Source: Larix sibirica
Taxonomy: Eukaryota > Streptophyta > Pinopsida > Pinales > Pinaceae
Reading direction: 5' to 3'
DNA: 20,198 nucleotides
NCBI GenBank assembly: GCA_004151065.3
Contig: NWUY0300008765.1
Span: 34,291 to 54,488, forward strand
This document shows positions 8,201 to 18,257 of the stretch, piece after piece. A model generated the notes under the pieces. It was not told the DNA's origin, searched no databases, and saw nothing but the letters and a program-made list of their open reading frames with translations. A program made the translations under genes and the position numbers. Each line of letters opens with the position of its first letter. The stretch's first letter is position 1.

Positions 8201-9860
8201 CAAGGCTTCCCTCTTTCACATCTCTTGTAAATCATCATGGCAGATGTTATAAGTAGGATTATGGAGGAAGAAAGAAAACGGGGGAATATTCCAAGGCTAG
8301 CATTGTCTCTAGGGTCAAATAAATAAATCATTTGCAATTTTTTGATGATACGCTCCTCATTGAGGGTGCCTCTATAATCATGGCTCAAAGGTTTAGAACA
8401 GTTCTTACTTCTTTCTGTAAAGTGTCGGAGGGGAGAGTATAAACAAAAGAAAGAGCAGCATATACTATCGGAATATAAATCAACGAACCATGATGTTCAT
8501 TTCAAGGATCTTAGGTATCCATGCAACAACAAACTGGGAGAGCTTCAAATACTTGGGTCTATCAGTAACCTTTTCCTTGCCAAAGGCTCAGGTTTGGGAG
8601 GCCACTCTTGTGAAACTCAAGAATAAGTTGACTTAGTGGGGTTCTAAATGTATCAATCCAACAGGTAAGTGCTTCTAAAAACTGTTCTTCCAGCTCTTCC
8701 AAATTTCCAATGTGTTATTTTCCTTGCCCCAAAAGGTATCTTAAATCAAATTAACAAAATTTTGAAGACCTTTTTGTGGAAAGGGGGAAGAAACAATGAG
8801 ACTAAATTTCATTTGATCGATTGGAATATTGTAAAAGCTCCTTTTTCCTTCGGGGGATTGTAAGTAAGAGATCATCAACTTGTTAATCTTACTTTGGGAG
8901 CCAAACTCCTATGGCATATAGTCTCTCAAAAAAACACTAGGTTAATTAAGTGATACACAAAAAATACCTATAGGGCAACAAACTTAGAAGCCTTGACAAG
9001 ATGTTAAAGATGTCAATGGATCCCGTATATTGGATTCCTGGAAACGGGAAACGAATAAATATTTGGAAGGATAAAATATATCATAATACTCCATTGCATA
9101 ATCACTGGGATCTTCACACTCTTCAAACTTGGATGAAGTATAATGGCATTCGCAAACAGTGGGACCTTCACATATGGGATGTTGATAAAGGTTCTTAGGT
9201 CGGCTAGGCCACTCTACTAGAGCTCGCCTCCCCCCCTTCAAGAAGCTTATGGAAAAGTCAAAAGGCTATTAGTGGGGGTTGCTCCTAAAATCAAAATCTA
9301 GCCAACAAAAGAGGATGGGCCCTTCAAGGTGAATACTTTGTCTCCCATGGATATAGTCTTCTCCTTTCTAGGCAAGGGTCCCCCCCCTTTGATTTATGTG
9401 GAAACGGATTTGGTCAGCAAATGGGATCCCAAAAATAAATTTCTTTAGTTGGCTTTTGGTTAATGGGAAAATCCTCATCAAAGAAAATTTTTAAAAATAA
9501 AGGAATCCAAGGACCCTCGCGATGCCCTCTGTGTCCATCTTTTGAGGAAACTATTGTCCATTTATTTATAGAATCCTTGTTCTCGAGAGAAGTTTGGGTC
9601 CTCATCTTTGGGAAGTTGGGCAATGAAGGATTAATCCCCCAAAACAATTAATGAAATCTTCACAACATGGGTGATTTCTCAATCAAACAAGTATAAGAAA
9701 AAACCCATGCTTAAACAATGTTGGTTGACTCTTCCAAAATTTATATGTTGGAAACTATGGATTACTAGGAGCATGCAAATCTTCCATAATATAGTCGCGA
9801 TCCCATCCAGGGTTGTTATGCAAGAAAAATCTCTCGTATTTGAATGTTTGAGCTACTGAA
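8201..9860 (+). pseudogene. LINE ORF2 remnant: RT palm/thumb and zinc finger
   Basis: Conserved plant-LINE blocks follow one another across shifting frames. QGFPLS is at 8201, then MADVISRIMEEERKRGN near 8237. QFFDDTLL at 8335-8358 is the catalytic F-A-D-D box with Ala replaced by Phe. FKYLGLSVTFSLPKAQVWEA lies near 8544, ALPNFQ near 8691, and KGILNQINKILKTFLWKGG around 8731-8787. A short open stretch with WIPGNGKRINIWKD starts at 9001, and GIPKINFFSWLLVNGKIL follows near 9420-9470. The zinc finger is CPLC at 9523-9534, then H and a final Cys changed to Ser (C-x2-C-x8-H-x4-S). The tail reads LPKFICWKLWITR near 9738-9776. The two catalytic Asp codons survive, but stops (for example 8627, 8861) and at least five frameshifts exclude function. 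The 5' endonuclease and the first RT motifs are absent because of truncation, not internal deletion. Confidence 0.85.
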
Positions 9861-9954
9861 GGCAACAACCCGAAGATATTTTATGAAAGGACCTTGTAGG
9901 TGTGTTGCACATGGCAAGGGGCATGTGTCACAACCATGTCCACTAGGGGAGAGT

Positions 9955-10688
9955 TATTAACCATCGTACAAGGGTTGTACACTCCCCCTCTTGCCATGCC
10001 TAAAAGCAAATTTCCTTTTGTCATCCAATTTCAAAACATCATGAAGGTAGATTGTGTTCATGTTTCAATCATGGGTCATGGATTGAGCAACATTATGGCA
10101 AGAATTGGAACTCAGGGATTTATTGGCAAGTAACGGATTTGGGTGCAGACCCAAATGAAATCGCAATGTATTACACTCTCTTATGCTCTATGTTTCCTCG
10201 TTGGTATTGTGAACCCATTCAATCGGATATATGCCCCTCATGCTCACCACACCTCTACAATGTGCTCGAAAGGAGGCAAACTACTACCGGTATCATGGGT
10301 TACGACACGTGGAAGACAAGTTTCATCACTTTACGCACTCACTACATAGAATGGAAAGGGATCTCAACTTAGATGTACAAGAAGTGGAAATAAAGAGCAA
10401 GCATGATGAAATCGCCAAGGTGCTAGAAGTAGTAGCAATGAGGCAAAGGGAGACCTCTTGGAAATCGAAGTCAAAATGGAACAAGAAAATAACACAAAGT
10501 TGGTTATGAAGGTGGTTGTCTTGGAGGCAAAGGTGGAAAAATTGCAAGCCCGAGTCCATATCTTGGAGCAAGCAAATGTGGTTCTTGAGAAGGTCTTCTT
10601 CAACTCTTTGAGTCCCTTAATCGAATTAGCACCCAAGTTGAGTGTGTCTGGCATCCAAGTTGTAAAGCAGGCGACCTCCTCTCCTTAA
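9955..10688 (+). pseudogene. Unrecognised protein region at the 3' end of the LINE, with coiled coil
   Basis: After the RT tail a second coherent protein can be followed in four pieces. Frame 3 (9955-10075) includes YTPPLAMPKSKFPFVIQFQN. Frame 2 (about 10076-10350) reads SWIEQHYGKNW, VTDLGADPNEIAMYYTLLCS, MFPRWYCEPI and GYDTWKTSFITLRTHYIEW. Frame 1 (about 10350-10450) reads RDLNLDVQEVEIKSKHDEIA. Frame 3 (about 10455-10688) reads LEIEVKMEQENNTKLVMKVV, then VLEAKVEKLQARVHILEQAN, ending at TAA 10686-10688. Total is roughly 240-250 residues: a probable globular part rich in Trp, Tyr and Cys, followed by a coiled coil of heptad character. I do not recognise the family; it is not an RNase H domain by motif. 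It sits inside the same target-site duplications as the RT, so it was part of the retrotransposed RNA. It could be an extra LINE domain, or captured sequence. Confidence 0.6.
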
Positions 10689-10942
10689 GTATTTTATGTT
10701 TTTTAGATTAGACCCCTAGTTTTTCAATTTGTTAGAATATATATTGTAGGGTTAAGTCCAAATAGGAACTCTTCGTATAGAATTATCGGTGCTATGGTAT
10801 TAAAAACAGTCATTTTGAAGACCTCCAAGCTGGGAGGGTTTTTTATGTATTTGGCCATTGGCCTCAATTTTGTACTGTAGGATGCCGGGGGTTTCCAACA
10901 ACCCTTTTAATAAAAATTTATAACCATTCCTATAAAAAAAAT
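10689..10942 (+). other. 3' untranslated region and A-rich tail of the LINE
   Basis: About 250 bp without coding potential between the last stop codon and the right target-site duplication. It contains a G-rich/C-rich stem-like piece (GGGGGTTTCC near 10887, with CAACCC downstream). It ends with AATAAAAATTT (near 10909-10919), TATAAAAAAAA and the duplication. AATAAA at about 10909 is a plausible polyadenylation signal. Confidence 0.7.
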
Positions 10943-10959
10943 CACTAAATGGAAAAAAT
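10943..10959. repeat. Target-site duplication, right copy
   Basis: CACTAAATGGAAAAAAT, identical over 17 bp to 8163-8179. It directly follows the A-rich tail of the LINE. Confidence 0.9.
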
Positions 10960-11137
10960 AAATCGTGGACACATTTTGCATATTTGTGGTAAATCAAATA
11001 ATAGTTTTTTGGTAGCTATCTCTATGTGTGATTTTGGAGGTCATTGGTTAAGATTGAGAGGGGGGTTAAAGGATGCACACCTTTATAGACTAAGGAGACA
11101 AATCACTATGTAGAGGGGGTCCCTTGTCCCACAAACA

Positions 11138-11170
11138 AAGGGGTCTCATACACCAATTTGGTGTCTAGCT
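11138..11170. repeat. Dispersed direct repeat, copy 1
   Basis: A 33-bp core beginning AAGGGGTCTCATACA matches 13416-13448 at 32 of 33 positions. Weaker similarity continues on both sides for a total of perhaps 65-75 bp. The core holds the near-palindrome ACACCAATTTGGTGT. On the minus strand it encodes the last residues ARHQIGV and the stop codon of the frame annotated at 11146-11337. Confidence 0.85.
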
Positions 11171-11337
11171 TGGTCATATGCTTNATTCTTCTTCTTAACC
11201 TTTAGAAGGATTTCTATGAGTCTTCTAATCTCATCATTTCTATTGGCAGTGGCTTCAGCACCAACCCCTAAACTTTGAAGTCGTAGCCTAGCAAGCATGG
11301 CGCAGATCACTAGCAGGGGCTCCCAGAAATGTTGCAG
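11146..11337 (-). pseudogene. C-terminal fragment of an unknown protein
   Basis: Minus-strand frame of 63 codons plus stop, preceded in frame by a stop at 11340-11338. It reads LQHFWEPLLVICAMLARLRL, then a predicted helix with NRNDEIRRLIEILLKVKKKN, and ends YDQARHQIGV-stop. One codon contains the undetermined base at 11184. The last 11 codons and the region after the stop recur at 13416-13448, where the frame reads HDLARHQIDV-stop. A shared protein end plus shared downstream sequence in two places argues that this is the 3' part of a repeated gene or element, not a chance frame. I do not recognise the family. Confidence 0.35.
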
Positions 11338-11348
11338 CTACATGTAGA

Positions 11349-11515
11349 AGAATCGTTTGGTCGTGCTTGCAGTAGCTAAGTCGCGGCGGATGCAGTGGTA
11401 ATCGGGCGGTGGGGCAACTGTGAGGATGTCGTAGTGGCACGCTACCTGAAACGTCTACATCTGAGGAGCAACAGAAAATCTGGCACGCCTGAAACGCCTT
11501 ACGACGTAAATATAA
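11349..11515. other. CpG-dense patch
   Basis: About 165 bp with many CpG dinucleotides (TCGCGGCGG, ATCGGGCGG, ACGACG and others) between very A+T-rich neighbours. In a methylated, transposon-rich plant genome CpG is normally eroded, so the patch is either recently arrived, selected or unmethylated. No gene is evident beyond the adjoining minus-strand frame end. Confidence 0.5.
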
Positions 11516-13110
11516 TTATTCATTTTTGTAGTCTTTTTAATGATATTTATTTTAAATTATGAAAATAGAGGCATGAATTAAATAATTGAAAAAAAAATTG
11601 ATTCCATAAATTTTAATAAATGATGCAAAGTAATTAATGATGTTGAAGTTTTCAATAGTATTTAATACGATTGTAAATCTATCTCAAATCATGAAAAAGA
11701 AAGCCAGACAAAAAAAGGGTGTGAGTTTTAGTGAAGAGATTTAGGATTTAGAGATTCTTCTTTATAAGGAAACCAAATCAAAATGTAGATTTTTATGAAT
11801 TAATTGTAATCGATATAATAGATATAGGTAATGATTTAATTTGAATATCTAATTACACGGATAGGTGTTAGAATAACACTTATCGGTGTAATTCTCTCAC
11901 TTTTGATCTGAGATGGAGGAAAATCTCCATAGATCTTAGATTGCATAAGGGTGAGACAAGTGTACTCTCTAGATTGATTTTATGGCCATCGTCCCATATT
12001 GCATGAGGATGAGAGAAGTGTAGTGTCCAGATTGATTTTATATCGTCATTCCATTAATGCAGTTGATGCATAGATAATGGGTAGTTCGTGGCAGATAACC
12101 CGTTTAACTAGAAGAACACGGGTGATAAGAACTAGTTGAGGCATAGATAACAGGTGATTACAACTACACATGGAAAATAAATAACATATTTAATTTGTTT
12201 GTGGCACTTAAATCGTGGCGTATTAATATTCACTATCCAGATATTAAATGATTATGTTAATTTTAAATTTAATTGAATCATAATATCAAATTGTAAATTA
12301 TTTATATTAATAATATTATTATTTTTTAATTTGATTGGTAAATGCTCTTGAATTAATTTTATAAAAAAATTGGAAATAAATTTTATGGATTATTTGAAGT
12401 TATCACCCATCTATATAGTTGGCAATCAATCCACCTTCTATCTAGATATTTAAAAAAAAAGAGTTCCATAAAAAAATTGACATACGTATTCTTAACTTAA
12501 GTGTGTGAAAATAAGATAAGATTATTTTATCTTTATCCACTTTCCTTGTACATATATTTACTTAAATATTTTGAAATCAGTTTGAAATTACAAAAGTCAT
12601 AATAAATAAAACAATCATTTACACTATATAGGTTCTTGTAAAGTATAATTGGTTGAGAGTTCATACTTCAACTTTACAAAGTCATAATCACAAGAGAGAT
12701 TGGTTAGAAAACCAATTCAAACATGAAGATACCACGAGAGTTAAGTCAAAGAACTCTTTCTTCCTTGAGAAATGGCCAAACTATTTGGAAACAACTTGCA
12801 ATTAAAGAACAAATGGATGTGTTGGCATAGATAAAGACTTTATGATTGCAAAACGATGGTGACCGAGGTATCATGGTAGTGACATGGAAACTTGTAACCG
12901 TACCAATGTTGGCCCCGCATTGCCAATATGATAAAGATCATTTAACACGAGGCTTGATGTCAACCACACATATATCCAACCTATTCCAAGTGATCATGCA
13001 TTATTTCCAACATAAGGATTGATGTGACTTGTTTTTTTATTATTTATATTTTATTTTGATTTTGTATATATGTATATTTCCGTAAATTTAAGCAATTGAA
13101 TTGTTATGCA
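11516..13110. other. Very A+T-rich unassigned sequence
   Basis: No open frame of interest on either strand. A small hairpin with 7-bp arms ATTGGTT/AACCAAT and a 4-nt loop sits at 12699-12716. A diverged tandem duplication within this stretch is listed separately. Confidence 0.5.
11938..12053. repeat. Diverged tandem duplication, unit about 58 bp
   Basis: Two adjacent units (about 11938-11996 and 11997-12053) share TTGCAT-AGG-TGAGA-AAGTGTA followed by AGATTGATTTTAT and a TCGTC/TCATTCCA end, with around ten differences. Downstream, CATAGATAA also recurs near 12069 and 12143, suggesting further local duplication. Confidence 0.75.
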
Positions 13111-13113
13111 ATG

Positions 13114-13385
13114 TTTTTTTGTCAGAGCTTTGATCTCCACAATTGCTTTGGTTTAGCCCCTTGGGTAGTCATGCATGACCTATCGATTGCCACTTGGGAG
13201 ACTGTACCATGTCAATAAATCAATGGTCTTTCTACTGTGTTCAACCATTGACCACCTTGCTAAAAGAACTCCCCTAGCTTGCGCATCTACGTGTAAACTG
13301 GCCACATTTGGACTTGAACTTGTGACCTCCCGGAGTCCCAAACGACCGGAGGAGGCTGGATGAACCAATTCAACGACAAACCTAA
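13114..13385 (-). mobile_element. Candidate tRNA-derived SINE
   Basis: Read on the minus strand, the segment begins with a tRNA-like head. A box-A-like TCGTTGAATTGG (13376-13365) is followed 45 nt later by a box-B-like GTTCAAGTCC (13319-13310; consensus GTTCRANNCC), the usual arrangement of an RNA polymerase III promoter in tRNA-derived SINEs. A unique body follows, and the unit ends in a run of seven A (13120-13114). Total length of about 265-270 bp fits plant SINEs. I found no convincing target-site duplication, and the acceptor-stem part cannot be checked by eye, so an internal fragment of another element remains possible. Confidence 0.42.
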
Positions 13386-13415
13386 GTCTGTGTGAGGTTC
13401 TCTTGTTTTATACAT

Positions 13416-13448
13416 AAGGGGTCTCATACATCAATTTGGTGTCTAGCT
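13416..13448. repeat. Dispersed direct repeat, copy 2
   Basis: Matches 11138-11170 with a single C/T difference in the core. It lies just outside the head of the SINE candidate. Faint similarity of the flank (GACAAA...TCTTGT) also extends toward the SINE side. Confidence 0.85.
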
Positions 13449-13449
13449 A

Positions 13450-15772
13450 GATCATGGCCTTAAAAATAGACTATTGTTGTTATTATATTAACAGTGGCTC
13501 GGGGAGAAAACTAGAAGCACTCCCTAAAGGCACAATAACAAAGACTTGAGACATAAACCAAACTATTGCATATATTGTTCCCAAAACATAACTATAAAGC
13601 CAATTTGAGGTTGTAGCTTTGTGTGAATAATGTTGTGTGCCTTAGTGATGTAAGAGAAAAATTGTGTAGTGGACCTCATAGTATACAAAAGAACATATAA
13701 AAACTATAATATATCTCATATGCTACTAAGAGCTTGTTATCAACAATGAATTGGTTATTTAATAAGAGAGTGTATGATCCAGGAGGATCTTAAAAGGGTC
13801 AAAATTTCAAACTCGACAAATCTCAGCAAGAACAACACCATTGCGAAGAGTGGGTTTTCTCTAAGCAGGAACCACATTTTCTGGCTCCAAGATATGGACT
13901 CAAAGCGGTGGGTTTTCTCCTTCTCCAACCATTGAGGTATCATGTTGTATTTTCCATATAATTTTCCATTTTGTTGAGAATTATAAAATGCCTCCCCATT
14001 GCAGAAGCAGGCCCAAAGACGTAGTCCACATTGGAAGAACTCCATTAACAAATTTGTGTTCTCATTTGTTTATGGTGTGTTCTTCTTTTGGATATTATTC
14101 ATTATTGTGCACAGTTTGTGTTTGTCATGCTCTTTTAAAATCAATCCATGATAAGTCTTAGAGTGCAAAGATCCTGGATCAATGTACAATGATACAAATT
14201 AAATATTAATACAAGTAAAGGATTATTGTATATCACTAAGTGAGTCAATCTATAATGTGTGGCCTCATGCACACTAAATGAGGATGATCATTGCTTCATC
14301 CCCTAAAATTAGGTCAGCTACAACATGCCCTAAATTAGTAAATGATCATTATCTTTGGTGTGTATCCTAGATTTCCCTAGTCCAACTTAATCATCCATGA
14401 TGCCATGTGTGTGATCCCTCTAAGCTACAAAGTAGTGTTCATGCAATGCTTAGAGTTGTCATTAAGTTTACACAAGAAATCAATTGTTGGATTTAGCTTT
14501 TGAGTGAATATGGCATTGTGGTAGGAGGTCTAAAGCAACAAGAATCTGACATCAAATTGGTATCCATGCAGCAAGGGTCATATACACTACCAAGGTTGAC
14601 ATTGGCACATGAGGATGTATTGAGAACTCAACTAGCCCTAAGGCTATGAAAACTTGGGGACCCACTTTTCATTTTTATTTCATTGAGAAGAGCTTTAAGT
14701 TGATTTATCATTTTATTTAACTCAATTGCTTATTTTCTCTGACATGATGATTTCATTTGCTTCCTTGATTGCATTTTGTGTAAATTTTGAATAAGAGACA
14801 TTTTTTTTATTTGATCTCATGATTTGCGATGGAATTTTCGATGCCTTAATCTGCCTTGAAATTTTGAAGCTTACCATACTTAGATTTTTTTTTAACTTTG
14901 GGCTCAAACCATTAAGTTTTTTATGTGTCAGAACCTTTTCAAAACTTAGTTTTTCAACCTTTTTGATTCACTGCCTAGGTGTTGTCAAAAACCCACTTTT
15001 AGTTCCTTCCCAATACATTGGAATGGATAGATCAATGAATCGAGTAAGTTCATAAACTCAATTTTTAGCTTTCCCTAATATACTATCGGCAAATGTTTAA
15101 GATTGTTTATGATCTCGGTTTCTATAACTTTTCAATATGCATAGAATTATGGCAAATGTATCTAACCCTTTTCAGAACTCTCTTTTTAGAATAGTCTGAT
15201 ACACTATCAACCACATTTTTTAGCTCAGATTGATGTAAGTTTTGAAGTACCACCCATACATTGTTTTCCTACAAGTTTTCGAAACGACGCAATCTGAGGC
15301 ATTTCAACTCAAATCTCTCACATGCTCAAGAAATTGTTGGTCATTTAATGAATTTTGATGTCAATATGAAGCCAATTTGGAGTTTTGAAATTGAAATCAC
15401 AAAACTTAAACTAATATATGAGCTCAATAATGAATTTTGCTAGTTGGATTGCTAAGTCGCTGTTTAGAAATCAATAGACTATAACATTGTTGACCTCCTG
15501 GTAAATGATTCCTAATTCAACAACTTTGTTTTGATGAAATAGTAATGGAATGAATTATTTGAATTCAATTCACATTTTTAATTATTTCCCAAGTACAAAA
15601 TTTAAGGAAGGAAATTTGAAGCAATTTTGAGATGACCATTGCAAATTCATATGATGGAAATTGTTTTTGTTTCAAATTAGATAATGAATTATGATATATG
15701 GAAATCAGGAGTATAAACATAATCCTATGTGATGTCTTTTCTTTTTCTTTTTCAAACTGAGAAATACAAAAA
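13450..15772. other. Unassigned sequence
   Basis: No feature I can support. A 98-codon minus-strand frame at 13755-14051 has no motif and no neighbouring exon signal. A minus-strand basic frame at 14722-14907 lies in T-rich DNA and is probably compositional. The part just before 15773 would be the 5' region of the decayed frame that follows; a pyrimidine-rich run lies at about 15735-15754. Confidence 0.4.
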
Positions 15773-18156
15773 ATGTCTTCAAAATGAAAACCAACGGCTG
15801 TTATTATAATCATTGTGGATGAATCTGAAGATGATAGACTTGTTTTTTCTGATATAGAAGCTAACACAGGTTCCCCTAATTTTCCGAATTGGGGTGAAAT
15901 TTATAGAAGGTTTTTTATAAGGATTTTCAACAGATTGTATCCCCTGATGATTCGAATGCTCCGACTCTAAATGATAGTGTTTTCTTGAACATTAGGAATT
16001 ATCATTTGCATAGGGTTGAAGCTAGGGAACCTGTGTTTTCATGCTCAAACATTTTAGGATGGATTATCAATCACAATAGTATCAATGAAAGGATTGTCTT
16101 GAATAAGGATGGAGATAAAATTGCTTCTTTCTAGTCTCAGGACCTCGAAAAATATTACAAACTCCCTCGGCCTAAAGTTAGTACAACAACACCGTAGGTA
16201 GAAACCTTTAAGAAAATAAAGGACCACAAGAAAATCTCGAGTACATGGTGAGTGAGTGGGAAGAGATTTCAGAGTAAGAGGGGTGGCCTCTATAGTGTCT
16301 TTAATCTAAGAGAACCTTACCTCTATTCTATGTCCATGATCAACAAGATATACGGGGAACCCAATGCAGCTACATTCAAGGAAACTTTTGTCCCATTAGT
16401 TTGCACAATAGTCGTAGAATAAAGCATTTTCAATTGGGAAGCTATCTTGTCCTTTGCCTTGAAGTGAACCATTGCCAAAGTCGAGACAACCACTCTAGGG
16501 ACTACTCTAGTTTTATACATGGCATCTTATCTGTTATATATATTTTGTGCAAGTAATTATTTTATTGGCCTGCAGATGACTTGGACTCCTGAAAAATCCA
16601 CCTGTTCACAGATATCATCAAAGGATCTAGGATATATCTATGATCATTTGTTTCCTCCTATTTATGAATCCCTCTTTCCAGAAGTTGCTCCTAGAGTTTT
16701 AGAAGAAGATAGGAAAGTATTGGGGAACAATGGAGATTGGTACTTGGAAGAAGATTGGACTTTCATTAGTATATATGGGTCCAAAATTGCACCTCTTCTT
16801 CTACCAAAATTTATTCCAAATATACATATATTGTACGATATAGCCTATTAATCTATTGGGGATGGTTTTAATGCTTATCTAGAAACCAAACATTTGAATT
16901 AATTCATCCCATTTCCACGACATATAGGCAACTACAACACCAAAACCACAAGTATAGCCAAAGCAGAGGCTAAGGTTTTGATTGGATACAACTTTAGAAG
17001 TGGCATATTTAAAAGGCATGATCCAAAAGGGATAGCCAAGAAGCATGTTGATCAACTTCTTATCACTTAGCCTTATGCACATGATCACTTGGAAGAAGAG
17101 GAGAAGTTTATAAGATCCATTTCTAGGAATAACTCCAACTCAAGATTGCACGGGAAACTTCATCATTGACCAAGGAAGAAAAGGACCAATAAGAAAAGAG
17201 GAAGAAATTGCAAGAGGAGCAAAAAGCCCATGAAAAGAAAGTTAGAAAGGAAAGAGAAGACAATATTGAAGCAACTGAAGAGAAAAAAACAAGAGAACAC
17301 AAAGGATCCAAGGAAAGAGTAGAGGTTGAAAGAAACTGGATTGAAGATGAAGCAACAAAAGAAAGCTCATGAAGATACTACAAGGAGGAGACATGCAGAA
17401 GAAGAGAAATATAGACAACTGGATGCACATAAAAAGGAAGAAGAAATTGCATCTATGAAGGCAAAACAAGAAATAATGGTATTAGAAGTTAGGAACCAAG
17501 ATGAGAAAAATGACATTGAAAGTCCAGGTAATATAATACCTTCATAAATCATTGATATTGATTCTTTATGTGAAATTAATCCAAAAGGGAAGATAAATGT
17601 TTTAAACACTTAAATGATCATTTATGGGGATATCTCTATGAATGTAATGTTTGAAGAAGTTGCAGACTTGGATCTCGTGATATATGACAATGTTGAGAAG
17701 AAAGTGGTTAGAAGATCTAAGAGGGAAAGGAAAGTTGGAGAGGGTGAAACTCCCATCAACTCCATTGAGACCGATGTTATGGATACCAAGAAAACAAGTT
17801 GGTGGAGATTGATTCTACTAATTCGAGTCCTTCGCAAATGCATCATTAGATAAAGCAATGGATGTGAAGTAAAGTGTAAAGATTATAATGACAAAATCAT
17901 CCTATTAGTGGGTTAAGTACTTCATTGTAGAACCAATAGGATTCTATGACCGAGATCATTAATTATGCATTGGAGTTGCATGACAAAACTGAGAAGGCTT
18001 ACAAGGGATCAACTAGCCAAACAACTCTAAGGTTTGAATTTGCAATTGACTAAGATAGTAGAAGAAGTCAAAGCATGGGGTTAAGCTCAAAAGAGATCTA
18101 AAATTTATTTAGATTGAATTGTTAGCTCAATGGTGACTGTCATGCTGAGAGATTGA
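15773..18156 (+). pseudogene. Long decayed protein frame of unknown family, gag-like layout
   Basis: A coherent protein of about 790 codons can be traced. It starts at ATG 15773 (frame 2) with a stop at codon 5, then VIIIIVDESEDDRLVFSDIE. A frameshift near 15915 leads to frame 1, which holds to the end apart from a local switch in the coiled coil (about 17150-17330) and another in 17880-18040. Landmarks: DSVFLNIRNYHLHRVEAREP and ILGWIINHN (15970-16080), EKYYKLPRPKVSTTTP (near 16150), NLREPYLYSMSMINKIYGEP (near 16303), an uninterrupted piece 16519-16851 of 110 codons containing NNGDWYLEEDWTFISIYGSK, and KRHDPKGIAKKHVDQ near 17012. A Lys/Glu-rich coiled coil follows (about 17160-17530), then basic KKVVRRSKRERKVGEGETP (near 17698) and LQLTKIVEEVKAWG (18045). 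At least eight in-frame stops. Globular part plus coiled coil recalls retroelement gag or accessory proteins, but no CCHC knuckle, protease or RT is present. I do not recognise the family. Confidence 0.6.
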
Positions 18157-18257
18157 TGAGCATGGCATGTCTAAGGCTGGGTGGAACGTTGTCTAGTTGA
18201 TGCTAGTCGCCCTATTCATAGATAAGTATTCTATTTGGAATTTATTTAATATGTTTA

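Larger units (their letters stand above)
8180..10942 (+). mobile_element. 5'-truncated LINE (non-LTR retrotransposon) insertion
   Basis: A 2.76-kb unit lies between two perfect 17-bp direct copies (8163-8179 and 10943-10959). Its 5' end opens inside the reverse transcriptase, just before the Q-G-x-P-L-S motif, and its 3' end is a TTTTAATAAAAATTTATAA-type sequence closing with a short A run directly before the right duplication. These are the hallmarks of target-primed reverse transcription with 5' truncation. Contents in order: second half of the RT domain, connection region, RT-associated zinc finger, an extra protein region of unknown family with a coiled coil, and a 3' untranslated region of about 250 bp. 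Many stops and frameshifts show that the copy is old, although the duplication itself has stayed intact. Confidence 0.88.

Noticed and set aside
12699-12716. Small perfect hairpin ATTGGTT/AACCAAT as a regulatory or microRNA stem
   Set aside because: Seven-bp arms in A+T-rich DNA occur by chance; no longer stem can be extended from it.
13755-14051. 98-codon open frame on the minus strand
   Set aside because: No motif, no conserved-looking pattern, no start context or neighbouring exon; a chance frame in non-coding DNA is the simpler reading.
14549-14572. Possible primer-binding site (ACATCAAATTGGTATCCATGC) upstream of the decayed frame at 15773
   Set aside because: Nine of twelve positions match, which is not rare in this much sequence, and no LTR boundary or second LTR can be seen.
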